Source of the DNA: Tanytarsus gracilentus
Taxonomy: Eukaryota > Arthropoda > Insecta > Diptera > Chironomidae
Reading direction: 5' to 3'
NCBI GenBank assembly: GCA_038502055.1
Contig: JAXRKN010000045.1
Span: 9,785,501 to 9,849,500, forward strand
DNA: 64,000 nucleotides
The notes beneath the pieces are model-generated. The model was not told where the DNA came from. It did no database searches and saw nothing but the letters and a program-made list of their open reading frames with translations. The position numbers and the translations under genes are program-made. Within the stretch, counting starts at the first letter, position 1; the number at the start of each line of letters is the position of its first letter. Shown piece after piece: positions 27,571-40,070 of the stretch.

Positions 27571-27576
27571 AATAAA
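27571..27576 (+). terminator. Candidate polyadenylation signal of the Ig/FN3 gene
   Basis: AATAAA lies 311 nt after the stop codon and is followed within about 40 nt by T-rich and poly-A-like sequence. It is the first canonical hexamer I noted in this 3' flank. Confidence 0.4.
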
Positions 27577-30500
27577 TTTTTTGGAGGGTTAAAATTTAAA
27601 AAAAAAACTTTTCTCTCTCAAAAAAATTGAAACCCATTTTTACATGCAAATTTTTCGATGTTTTTTTTCTGTTACAAAAAAATTATTACCGCCAATTAGA
27701 CTGCATTGAATGTGAAAAAAAAGTAGAAAACATGAATGTTATTAAGCTTCACTTTATTTGAGTGAATAAAATGCGAGACAAATTGCATTTTCGACGGCTG
27801 TTGACGATATTTGATGGAAATTGAAAGCGTGGCGATGAAAAATGGATGGAGATTATTTTTAGGAGGCAAACGTATGATTAAAATGGCCTTCTTTTGATGG
27901 AATGTCTTACAGTAAAAGCTTTTCAACCCTTATCACCCTAAAAAAATACTTTAAATTTCCCTTTACCCATAAATCTTCTCAAAATCCCTGATTTTTAACC
28001 AAAGTAATTATTTTTCCCTCGAACATCTAAAGCTTAAATGTGGAAGAAGAAAATTTTCACCAGAGAGGAAATTTTTCTTTTCATGTGGCATTTTCATGTG
28101 CTTTAAGTGTTTTAATATGAAATGAAAAATAGGAAAAAGCTTTTTCTTCTCCTCACATTCAACTTTTCGTTTTAATATTGATTTTTCCATCGCAATTGTT
28201 TCGTTTCTTGTCTAAATTTTCCACCTCCATATTTTCAACATTTATCAAGCTCGACAAAATCTCCCGAACGAAGCAATTTTCGGCGTGAAAAATCATTCTC
28301 AATATTTTCATTTCATTCATTTTTCACTTTGAAAAGAAGAAAAAATTGTGAACTCAATCAAAAAGTGAAATATTTTTTAGAGAAAAAAAAAATGATAAGA
28401 AAAGTCTTTTTGTAAAAGCTCAAAATTGTAAATAAAAAGAAAAATCTATTGATAGATGATGAATTGATAATGATGTTTTTAATTGAATTTTCAGTTCATG
28501 CAGAAAATTTGTTTACATTTTCTTCGCGAAGTTTTCATTTGAGTTTTTGATTAAAAATTTATGGCAAAAATAAAAGGAATTTTTGTGAGTTTTTTTTAAA
28601 AAAGCTTTAAATATTTTTTTTTAACTTTCTGCTAAAAAATTTCCTCTCTATTTTTCTGATCTGCGTGTTATTTTTTCTTAGTTTGATTAAATTTTTCCCT
28701 TGAAAATATTTTTTTAATACCAAAGTTCATTTTTAAAAAAAAATAAGGCCATCAACTGATGAAATGTTTATGAATACAAAAATAGAGAGGTAAAATCTCA
28801 AGTAAATGCAATCTTAAAAAATCAAAAGAGCGGAAAAAATAAAGGAAGTCACCTTGTTCGTCTTTTAATAATTCAAGAACTTTTAAGTAACTTCATCGTC
28901 GTTGTTACTCAGTTGTCGACATGTTTGTATTTATAAGCAACGCGAAGAAAGAAAAAAGTATGAAAAGCTCGTTGGAAAAAGTTTTTAGAGAAGAATTTAA
29001 AAAGGCATTCAACATTCATGTAATTTCATCTACTTAAAGAACTCTTTTGAATAGCTCTAAAATTTTTCACAATCAATATCTTTCACTTTAGTCCACTTTA
29101 GACTTTATTGAATGGATGTCAGATATTTATAGCGTTGAGATAAGACGAAAAACTTTTTCTCATTCAAGCGACTGTGTACAATTTTTTAGAAAAGCTGAAT
29201 GAGGAGCTTCAAAAAAGATTCAAGAAGAAAGATTTTATCACTTTGCTATTTTGCTTCAACCAGATTTTTTACATGCAGATTTTTTTATGAAAGGTAAGTT
29301 GCAACTTTACTAAAGAAAAACTACGTGAATGCTTTGATGTTCGTGCTTTTATCTCAATAGCTGTGAATTCAAGATAGATAAAGTAAAAATGGAGTGAACA
29401 TGCAAATTTACATGATAATAACTTGGAATAAAAATAATCGAGTATGAAGAATGTTGAATGGTAATTTTAGTCGAGTTTTTAGAAAGAATTCTTCTATTTT
29501 AACAGTTTTAAGTTTTAAATTTTCAACTTGATTTTTCCAACATAGTTTTTTTCGATATTAAAGCTTTTACTAAAAGTTATTGAAACTTTTACTAAAAGCT
29601 ATTGAAAGCTTTAATTAAAAGCTATTGAAAGCTTTTACGAAAAGCTCTTTAAAAGCTATCACTAAATATAATAAAGAAATTTAACAAAAAGATCTCCAAG
29701 AGTTTTATAAAAGCTTTTAAAATAAGCTTTCACAAAGTCTCTTGAAAGCTTTTTAAAAAAGGTATTTAAATATTTGATAAAAAACCTCACCAAAGGTTTT
29801 ATTAAAAGATCTTCGATGCTTTTATTAAAACTAAAAAGCTTTAAAATTGTACTAAATCATTGAAATTAAAAAATCTTTAATAACTAAACAAATATTTTCC
29901 TTTCTTTTTCCCATAATTTAATAAATAGCCATTTTGCGAGCATCAGCAGAACAAGAAGAATGAAAAAAGGAAAACCGCTGTTTGTTCAATTCTTCTTCAT
30001 TTTCTTCATCTCAAAAGAAAAAAGATTTTAAGAAGGCTGTTTTCTGCTCAACGCTCGCGAAAAAAAACCGTTTTTATTCCCACTCATTCCAATCTCGATG
30101 TCTTCTTTCTTCTCATCTTAGAACAGAGCCATGTTTCATTTTTTATGTTTATGCTCTTTGAATGTACAGCTGCAGATTGTGAATGTGATAAATCTTTTAG
30201 TTTGAGAGAGTTTTTCTTCTCTCCCCTCACAATATTTATTTCATCCAACCTCCGATTTAACTTCATATGCAAATTTCATACACAAAAAAGAAAAAAGAGA
30301 GAATCAAGCTGAGTCATTTTGTCTTTAAGCTCATGTTGTGATTCATGTCGAGATATTTAGATTGCATGCATCTATGTGGCAGTGACGGTATAGAGAAAGA
30401 AAGGTGAGCAGCATATGGAACTAAAGTGCTTCACATACATTATTATGTTATTTTTCTTGCTTTAAGCACGAGAGAGATTTTCATGAGCACTTTTATTTCG

Positions 30501-32924
30501 ACATTAAGCCACTTTTTGGTGCCTTTCAGAGGCGGCAGCGGGAGCAACAGAGAAGGAGATTTTAATATTTCATCACCATTGAGTGGATTCTTTATGAAGG
30601 CAAAAAATGCCTTTCGGAGGAATGTCCATAACTTTTTTTTAATCTATGTAAGTGCACTTTTTTGTTGATAACGGAAGTAAGTATAATTTAATGATAGACA
30701 AAAAAAATTTACCTTAAAAAAATCTTGAAAATATTTTTACTATAAAATGCTGCAAAACCAATTATGGAAAATTTAGTTAAATATTGAGTTAAATTTTCGT
30801 AAATATTGAATTTTCTCTTTGAAATAAATTTTCCGCCCATTATTTCATGTTTCACCGCGGGAGACACATCTGAAACACAAATATTATGACTGTACACAAA
30901 AAAAATAAATATTTGAAACTATATTTATTTTTCCCTATTAAAAGTACATTAAAATTTATGCGATATTGGAGGATTTTTCACGCTGTGATTTTCAATTATC
31001 TAAACATTGAAGTCATTTAGAATTTATGAGTGTTTTATGAAAATATTTTTTGTCTCGTTGACGACACGCACGAGCAGATAAAAAGCACTTTAATGGGTTA
31101 CACGAGTGGAATATTTGATTCGTGTGAGTCATGAGCGAGGTGATATGAGTTATGATGTGTTCTTTAAATTAAGATTGTGGAAAATCTCAAGTTTGATAAA
31201 AGTTAAATTTTAACAAATTTTTAATTTCGTTGATTTTAAAAATTAAAAAAACATTAATTTCCAACGTCTTTAAAAAATTTAAATTGAAAGTGCTATAAAA
31301 ATTTTTCTGTCACCTTTTTTCTTCTAAAAATTGAGCAATTCAAGCTGAGAAAAATCGAATAGAATTTTACACGCTTTGGAATCTTCATCATCATCATCCC
31401 TTTTTTTCATCCACTTGCTGTGAAGCAATTTTCAATTTGTTGCTGACTACCATTTCGCCATCATAAATCAGCATGAATGGCTTTAAAGACATCAAAATGG
31501 TATTGCGAGCGAAAGCAATTGGGGATATAAAAATGTTAACAATCAACGTTGCAAATAAATTTTAAAGAAATCAACACGCTTTTATGGGAGTGAAAGAGCG
31601 CGCATAAAGATTCATTTCGGGACATTCGAGAGAGATGGTGTGCAATAAAAATCACGGGGTGAATTATTGTGTCATCTCCAAGGAGCGAATGTAAAATATC
31701 TATATAAAAAAAGTGAAAACAATTTCGATAAAAAAAACATCTTCGACCCGATTTTCGCACGATTTTTGTCTCTCCATTTTATTGTTGCCTCGCGCGTTGA
31801 TGACTCAGCTGAGAATAAAACTCGATGGCATGATAGAGAGATGCAAAGAAGAAATGAATCCATTGTTATGATGACATAAACATAGTATAATAAAATAATA
31901 CAAAAAAGTCTTTAGGTCCTAGAGGAGTGCTTTCTCTCTAAGCGTGAGTTATATGCAAAAAGACATTCTTGATGGCATTGTATGAGAGATTTAAGAGGTG
32001 TTCAAGTTCTTTTGAGATTTAAAACAGCATTTTGAGAGTTTTTGGAATATCAAGAATAAAAAAGTGTTAAGAGATTTTAAAAAAAAGCTATTAAACTTTT
32101 TATTTTCTAAATTTGATTAAAAACTTTTTTGTTGCTGTTGTTAACGAAGTGGTAGCTCTCAAGTCTCTTTCGATCCTGGTCCATTTGAAACATAAAAATC
32201 CTGACTTACCCTTGAATTGAACCAAATACCGCAGTTCTCACAAAAATTTTATTTTCTCACTCAATTATTTTAATTACCATTTTTCTCTCACCTTAAGTCT
32301 CAAATTTAAATTTCTTTTTAACCACATACACAATTTTTAATGCCATTTTAATTAATCCACGACATAATCTCAACAATTTTCCGAAATTACCCTCACTTAA
32401 ATGCTTTTATAGAATTAAAATGTAATCTCTTCATGTCACTTGTAATAAAAATATAAAAAATTCGTTCTGCTTGCATTAAATTCGCAATTAATAATTTTCA
32501 TTTTTCAGCAGCATCGCAAAAAGGCGATAAAATGTTTATTTATCAATTATTGTGCGCTTCTCGCTATTTTTTTCGTGTAGGGTTGAAATTAATGAACTTT
32601 CTATCTCTTGCGGCAATTGTATACATACATGTACATTGTTTTATTGGGTGGAGTGGATTCACAGCTAAATTGAGCCAACTAACTTTAGTCCCTGTGCGGT
32701 TAAACATTATTTGCCTTTAATCGTTGCAGAATAAATACAATTATGAAAACTCAAAACGATAAAATCTGGTTTATTATGACTACACCCAATATCCCCACCA
32801 TGTTCTATGCATGCCATAACAAATGTCGAGGGAGCAAAGCTCATTCAGCTCGTTTTTAAGCCATTCATTATTATTGAACAGCAAGCAACTCGAGTCACCA
32901 TAAGTGAAAAAGCATTCGAGGTGG
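27577..32924. other. Intergenic AT-rich DNA between the Ig/FN3 gene and the first ionotropic receptor
   Basis: No coding exon or RNA gene is supported. There is low-complexity sequence built from AAAGCTTTT and AAAAGCTATTGAAAG phrases around 29560-29840. A short GC-richer patch at 30525-30570 follows a TTTCAG but gives no recognisable peptide. Confidence 0.5.
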
Positions 32925-35900
32925 ATGGAAGCAGTGTACAGGATGCAGACGCTTAAAGGCATTTTCATCATCATTGTTGCAGCAGCCTTATTCATCCGAT
33001 ACAGCTCCTCTCAAACATTCGATGGTAAATCCCAAAATTATTATTATTGTACAGACAAGAGAGATTATCATGGCTTTTTTGCCTCCTCTCGCTGTGCTAT
33101 CAAAAATGTACATTTTTTGCGTGCCATGGATTAATTTTGATTTTCTTTTGTCGTCATGGCAGTGAAGTTTATTCGAAGCGTAAAAGGAATTTGATCAAGT
33201 CTAATAAATTTCTAAAGCCTACACGGATTTAAGTGATGTAGTGAAAAATTCTTATGGTGAAAAGAGCTTTGAGATGTGAAATTCAATTGAAATTGAGTGG
33301 AAAGTTTTTTGATGAATTTTTCAAATATTCAATGATTTGTGATTTAAAAATATTTTAATTTTGATTACTTTTTCAGGTCTCTTATTTTTAAATTTAAAAA
33401 TTACGTTATAAAATTGACGTATGTTTTTCATGTGAATTTTTTAACGTACTTTACATTCAAAAATAAGAACGATTAATTTTTTTAAAATTGTTTGTTTTAT
33501 AAAGGTAAAAATAGCAAATTTGATGTTGATAATTACCTATGATCAATTAACCTTCATAGAAGTCAAGATTTTTAAGCAAACTTTTTGAAATCTAAGTTAG
33601 CTTTTCAATAAATCCTAACGAAGCTTTTTAACCTTTTCATTTTTTTTTATCTCAGAATTTCTAATTAAAAAGTCAAAGTCTATAAAAGTGACAAACAAAG
33701 TCATCACAGATTAATTTATAATTTTTATTCTCTTCACTCAACACTCGATGACAGACAACTTTCAATCAATTGAAATCCTTAAAACTTTTATTTTCAGAGG
33801 CTCTCGAGCAAATCGATGATGGAGGTAAATTCGATATTTCAATTTGTGTCAATCATATCATTCGAAAATATCTGGCCAACGACTACATGAAAAACTCATC
33901 AACGGTTTTCCTAAATCTCTTGCCGAACGACGAGACCGGCTCAATGATGGTTCAGCAGAGGATTTTAAAGCTTTTGAACGAGGATGAAAATCATCAAATT
34001 AATCTCATCATCAAGGATGACAGTCCGCCTGAAGAGAAGACGGGCGCAGAAATGCGTGCACGCGAGAAAGCGAAAAATTATTTGATTCTCGTGACTTTTC
34101 CGACGGAAATTGTGGAGAACATTAAAAAGCTACAAAGACACGAAACGTGGAACCATCAAGCGAAGTTTTTAGTCGTTGTCACCGAGAGATTTGCGGATCA
34201 ATTTGAAATGGAGGTGGTGGTGTCGGGCACTTTTAAGCTCTTCTTCGACTACTCAATATTGAATGTCTACGTTCTCATACAAAATTTAGACACCGATAAT
34301 TTGATACAGTCGTTCATTTGGTATCCGTATGATGGCAACTCGTGCAGCAATATTTTGAGCTATGACAATTTGGAAATCATTGATGAGTAATTTTTAAATT
34401 CTTAACGGCTACTTGGAATTTGAATTTGAAAATGTTCAAATTTTGAATTTATGAAGTCAATTTTTGAACTTTACAATTATTTTAACATTTTTGAACTTAA
34501 ATTTCCCTTTAACTCCCCAAAGTGATAATTCATATTCCAAAAATACGTTAAACTATCCACAATAATTGAGCTAATCATCATTAATCTCGCATGAACGGGG
34601 GCATACGGAATTAGGTGCGAAACATTTAATGACACAGAAGTTCGAGATGACGGTAATAAATTCGAGCTGCGTCAGCTAATTGCCGAATTGCCGAGCCGTT
34701 TGCCAGACAACAAATTTCATGGATGCCCGCTAATTGTTACAACAAATATATGGGAGCCATTTGTCTTCGGCACACGCGAAGCCGTCGAATTTGGCATTGA
34801 AGTGATGCTCATAAATACAATTTCCGAAAAGCTCGATATGAAAGCAGTGTTTAAAGTTGTTGACGATGCCAAAGCTTTCGCATACGTGACTGAAGATGAA
34901 GACACGGGGTAATTGCGATACTTGTTGATAGAAAAATATTTTCCAATTGCTCGTTATAGATTCTATGCGGATTTAATTCGAAGAAAAGTTGATGTCATGA
35001 TAGGCGGCTTATACGACAATGAGGTGAGTCGAAAGCTTTTAAGCTCAACAATTCCTTATCTTGGCGACGAGATGACTTGGTGTGTGAGGAAGAGCGATCT
35101 CTCTCCTAACTGTGAGTGTTTTATTTACTTAAAAAAAAGAATTTTGAATTTTTTTTGGTAACGGTTTTTCAATTTTCCAAGGGATGAGCATTTTTATTGT
35201 GTTTGAGAAAAATCTCTGGCTGACCGTTGGCATTACAATTCTTTTGGCGTCGATAATTTTTTATTTTGCCGCATTAATCGACTATCGAAAGCCAAAAAAT
35301 TTCATTTGGTGTCTCATGATGATTTTCAACTATGGATTTGGTAATTTTTATGAAAATTTCCATTTCTGCATTTAAATTTTTCACACATAGGACTTTACGC
35401 ACATCACAATCCCCGACGGCCATTTGTGCGCGTTTTTATTGCGGGAATGCTCTTCATGGGATTGAATTTGAATGCGGCCTACACAGGCTATTTGCTGAAT
35501 GTGCTCACAACGCCTCGTTACGATCATCAGGTGTCAAACATTTATGAGGCAATCGAATCCGGCTACGAATTCACGGGAGGCGAGAATTTAAAAGCCCTCT
35601 TCGAGCTGGGTAGAGATTCTGCAAGCGAACATCTACGTGACTATTACACTGCATGCTTTGAGATCGACAAATGCTTGTTGAGAATAAAAACAGATAAAAA
35701 ATTGGCCATCGCAATATCACGCCAGCATTCCATGAATGCAAAAGTGCCCATCACCGACGAGGACATGTTTTGCTTCGAGAAAGCTGATAACATCTTTAGC
35801 TTCTCGGTTGTGATGCTCTTTAAGCGTGATCATCATTTATTGCCACTTGTCAACACACTCATTCGTCGAATCACCGAGTATGGATTCATTTTGAAGTGGC

Positions 35901-36139
35901 GAAGTGATGCTGAATATGAGAAGTTGAAGGAGGTCGTAAAGAGAGTGCGAGAGAAAGCAGCAGAGGGAAATCAAGCAATTAATGTTGCTCAACTTTTTGG
36001 ATTGTTTGCCGTCGGCGGTGCGGGAGTTCTTCTTGCACTCATCGTGTTCATCATCGAGTGGATCGTGTTTTATTTTGCACAAAAGAAAAAGATAAAATTT
36101 GTTAGAAAGTACATTGAGGCGAAATTTTTTTATGCATAA
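32925..36139 (+). CDS. Divergent ionotropic receptor (gene A)
   Basis: Insect ionotropic receptors are iGluR-derived cation channels in chemosensory dendrites. Exons: 32925-33024, 33798-34386, 34615-34908, 34960-35111, 35182-35340 and 35391-36139 (680 aa). Introns are 773, 228, 51, 70 and 50 nt. A hydrophobic leader (GIFIIIVAAALFIRY) is followed by a divergent amino-terminal region. S1 shows TTNIWEPFVFG and DVMIGGLYDNEVSRK...STIPYLGDEMTWCV. M1 (LTVGITILLASIIFYFAAL, about 390-412), pore (FIWCLMMIFNYGFG), M3 (FIAGMLFMGLNLNAAYTGYL), S2, and M4 (about 633-660) follow, with a 20-residue basic tail. The Arg in VSRK sits where iGluRs bind the ligand carboxylate, nine residues before the IPY tyrosine (aligned by eye). 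The start could instead be the second ATG at 32943. Gene B downstream is a paralogue. The subfamily is not assigned and the ligand is unknown. Confidence 0.85.
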
Positions 36140-39056
36140 AAAGGACAAAAGCAGTAAAAAATTTTATGGACGAGAATGCAAAGAGAAGAAGCTTTTATGG
36201 ACGATGAAGGAATTTTTTTGTGTAAAATATCTCAATTAGAAGAGATTAAAATTTAAAATAATTCAATGTATTTTAACAGTTTTTAGAAATTTGAATTCTG
36301 ACTATTTTTAAATGTGTTTCTATTTTTTGGATTCAAAATCAGGTTCAAAATGTTTTTTATTCAAATTTTTTCCCTTACTTTAATAATTTTTTTGAGGCTT
36401 TAATTTTGAATTTAAAAAGTACGTTTTAAAATTTGCCTGAAAATAACAATGTCAACTTTATAACGTAATTTTTAAATTCAAAAATAAGGCGTTAAAAAAC
36501 TATTTATCAAAGTAAGCCAAATTTTGTCAAACTAAAATTTTCCTGCTCTGAATGTTTGTATGATGTCACATTTAAATAAACTAAAACAACTCACAAGCAT
36601 AAATGAAATTTTAATTATTCAAATTTAAAACATTCTTCGTATCCTAACTCAAATCTTAATAAACTCTAAAAGTTTTTCGTTCCTAATTTTCAAATAAAAA
36701 CACAAGAGATTTTTTTGCAGTATGATCAAATCACGTTTGTTACTGCATGCTTGCAGCGCATCATAGAAACGTAAACGAGAGGGAAAAAAGTTTGCTCGCT
36801 ATATTGCGGAAGCATCATGAATCTTTTAAATGTGTTTTAGTATGATGAGCAGAAAAAAGTTTTTCTTTTTCTCTCTTTGAGTAATTTCTAGTTGAGTGCC
36901 ATCAAAAGCTTATTCTCGGTACAATCAACCCCACTCAGCGTTAAGAAGAGATTTAATGAGAACTGAAATAGCACCTTCGGACATTCTTCGCACCACCTCA
37001 CGGTGTGAATTCTATGAAAGACTTTGAATTGAAAAAAATCATCGGTTGGAAAAATTTAATTTATTTTCACAATAGGTCTCGACACACTGGGCTTTTGAAC
37101 TGTCAAGCATTTAATTTCTTTTCATAAATGAGAACGATGTGAAATATTTTCTCAAGCAATATTTTTCATTCGAGAAATAATTTCAACTAGTTGAAAGAGA
37201 AAAAAGTTCGAAGGATATTAAAAACTTTGTCATCAGCAAATTTCATGCAGCGACTTATTTATGAGCTCGGGAGCGTCTTAAGTCGTCAGCATCGCAATAT
37301 ATAATAAAAAGCTCCTCTTTAAGTTGAAGCTTTTATTGAAAAGTGGAAATGCATTCTTAATACTTCAAGTGGAAAATTTTTAATAAAGGGGAAAAAAATT
37401 TAGCAAATATTTAAAAATATTTAAAATGTTAAATTTTTGAGTTGAAAATATTTTGACAATTTTTAAATTTCCTTCGATGGCCAAATTTACGATTGCACCC
37501 TAAAATTTTCTCTCAAGACAGCTATTAAAAATAATCCCAATACAATAAACACAATTTTCTACAAAGTTAATAAAATTTAAATGAGCTTCGCTAGAAATTT
37601 CTCTTTCCAACAAATTTAAAATTTAATTTTTGATGCGATTTAAAGTTTAATTAAAAATTTAAATGACATTCGTTTCATCCGGGTTTGTTTATATGACAGA
37701 AATTGCATGCCATTTTTTCAGTAAAATAGATGTTCACATCTGACATATAACAATGCTCGGCATCAGCAAACACAACATGCATAACTCATTCACTTTTTCT
37801 TCTTATTCGTTTCACATGTACGAGAGAAGTTATCCGAGATGTGGAAGATTGGAAAAGTTTTAAATTTAAAAAGTTTTAAGACCATTTGAAAAGGTGATGG
37901 ATATTTTCATCCCTTGTCATTCTTATTCTAACCATACACTGATGTAAATGTTCACAATTAAACAACTATTCATCATCACCATGCATGAATTCACATTTCC
38001 ACTTGCGCATAATATAAATTTTTTAAATAGATGTCACTGGGAAAAATATACGAAACAATTAAAAAATACAATACGAGAAATTTTCCAGCTCATGCATGAC
38101 GAGGCAATAAAAATGAGGGAAAATTGTGGATGAAAATACTTTAATTGGTTTTCCTAATTAGCTACATTCAAAAACATGTGAATTAAGCGATTTGTAGCTG
38201 AATTAACTGAAAAACATAAAATATTCAACAATGGAACCAAAAACTCATTTAACGTGGGTGTAATTAAGGTATCGATTTTTGATTTATTGCTGCACGCTTT
38301 GGCACCCCAAAAATTCCCTTGGCACGTAAAATATTATGCAGGTAAAGCTCACGAATTATAAAAATTACACGTGATCATGAAGCCATTCAAGAAAGCACAT
38401 ACAAGGAATCGAAATTTAGAAATTTTTATATTTTTTGTGAAGTTGAATTCAAAATTTTTTAGTTTAATTTTAAAGTGTTTTCCCTTGAATCAAATTTTAT
38501 TCAGATTTTTAATTTTTTATGATTCTAAAATAAATTAAATTTCTATTGAGCTCGAAACTATTTAAAGCACAATTTCCTTACGTTTCACCTACTTTTTACA
38601 CATGAATAATTCATAATTTTTGCGAATTAAAATTTCATGCTGGATATGGTAATTTTTTATCTCATACAAACTGTTGTGGGAAAACTCTCAAGTTGCACGG
38701 AATTTTTAACTAAAACCACATCACTTTTTGCTTCTTTCTCAAAACTTTTTGAACGTTTCAATTTTTCGAAAAAAGCTCGGGTTTATTTTGAAGTAATTTA
38801 ATTTATAATTTTCACACATGTTGAAGGTAAAAAGTTTTGAGCATAATTAAAAATTTAATCAATCATGGTACAGCACATGTAAAGGGGAAAATACCTTCCA
38901 TGGAGATAATGAAGAATTTTTGAACAATGAATGTGGAAAATTTTACGTTCGAATAATTTTCAATTGAAAATTCTTAAACTAATTGATTCGCAAAATTACA
39001 CAAAGGTTCGACTGACCAATTTGAAACTCTATCACCCAATTTAATAAAATCAATAA
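36140..39056. other. Intergenic region after ionotropic receptor A
   Basis: AT-rich, with no supported gene. It contains the presumed 3' UTR of gene A. The first AATAAA I noted is at about 36577, so the poly-A site is uncertain. Confidence 0.45.
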
Positions 39057-39064
39057 TTTTCCAT

Positions 39065-40062
39065 CAAGGGGTCCCCAACTCCCATATAAATCCATATAAA
39101 TTTATATGCCATATAAAATTTATATGGCCATATAAAATTTATATGGCATATAAATTTTTATATGGATTTATATGGATCTTTAAAATTTTGTGAAAGTGAG
39201 ATCCAGTGAAGTGAGATCTGGTGCTGGAAGTGACATCCAGTCAATATAAGCTGCAATTTTGGAAGTGAGATCCAGTCAATATAAATTTCAGTGCTGGAAG
39301 TGAGTCCAGTCAACGTACGATACAGTGCTGGAAGTGAGATCCAGTCAACGTAAGATCCAGTGCTGGAAGTGAGATCCAGTCAATTTAATTTTCAGTGCTG
39401 GAAGTAAGATCCAGTCAGTTTAGGATCGAGTGCTGGATGACAGTTCTTGTGGAACCAAATTGTATGCAGCACTGGAACTTAAGTTTGGTTCCACAAGAAC
39501 TGTCATCCAGCACTTGATCCTAATTTGACTGGATCTCACTTTCGGCACTGAAAATTAGATTGACTGGATCTCACTTCCAGCACTGGATCTCACGTTGACT
39601 GGATCTCACTTGCAGCGCTCCATCGTACGTTGACTAGACTCACTTCCAGCACTGAAACTTAGATTGAGTGGATCTCACTTCCAGCACTGAAACTTAGATT
39701 GACTGGATCTCACTTCCAGCACCAGATCTCACTTCACTGATCTTGGCTCAGAAAAAATAAATCAAATTTACAGATAAAATCCGCAATTGATTTGAATTGA
39801 CTTGAATCGATTACTTCATTCAACTTAAATAAAGTTCCATTAATAATAAAAAACATTTTGTGTTCCATATTAAAGATCCATATAAATCCATATAAATCCA
39901 TATAAAATTTATATGGATATAAAATTTATATGCCATATAAATTTATATGGTTTTCATACAAATTTATATGCCATATAAATTTTTATATGGCATATAAATT
40001 TTATATCCATATAAATTCCATATAAATTTATATGGATTTATATGGGAGTTGGGGACCCCTTG
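39065..40062. mobile_element. hAT-like foldback element (non-autonomous), 998 bp, 8-bp target duplication
   Basis: The ends are inverted repeats: left CAAGGGGTCCCCAACTCCCA, right the reverse complement ending GTTGGGGACCCCTTG. The element is flanked by the same octamer TTTTCCAT at 39057-39064 and 40063-40070. An 8-bp duplication and a CAAGGGGTCCCCAAC-type terminus fit the hAT superfamily. Inside are ATATAA-rich arms and then repeats of a roughly 35-bp unit around GTGCTGGAAGTGAGATCCAG, direct on the left (about 39180-39440) and inverted on the right (about 39510-39740). They meet at a centre near 39470, so most of the element can fold into one long hairpin. About 130 bp at 39745-39875 is unpaired. 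There is no transposase. Confidence 0.9.
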
Positions 40063-40070
40063 TTTTCCAT

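Noticed and set aside
30525..30670. Possible exon after TTTCAG (GGSGSNREGD-type peptide)
   Set aside because: No partner exon, no recognisable domain and no fitting donor.
35024..35030. Perfect donor-like GAG|GTGAGT inside exon 4 of receptor A
   Set aside because: The paralogue encodes the same residues (NQVSRKFLSS) across this point, so it must be coding. It could still be a cryptic splice site.
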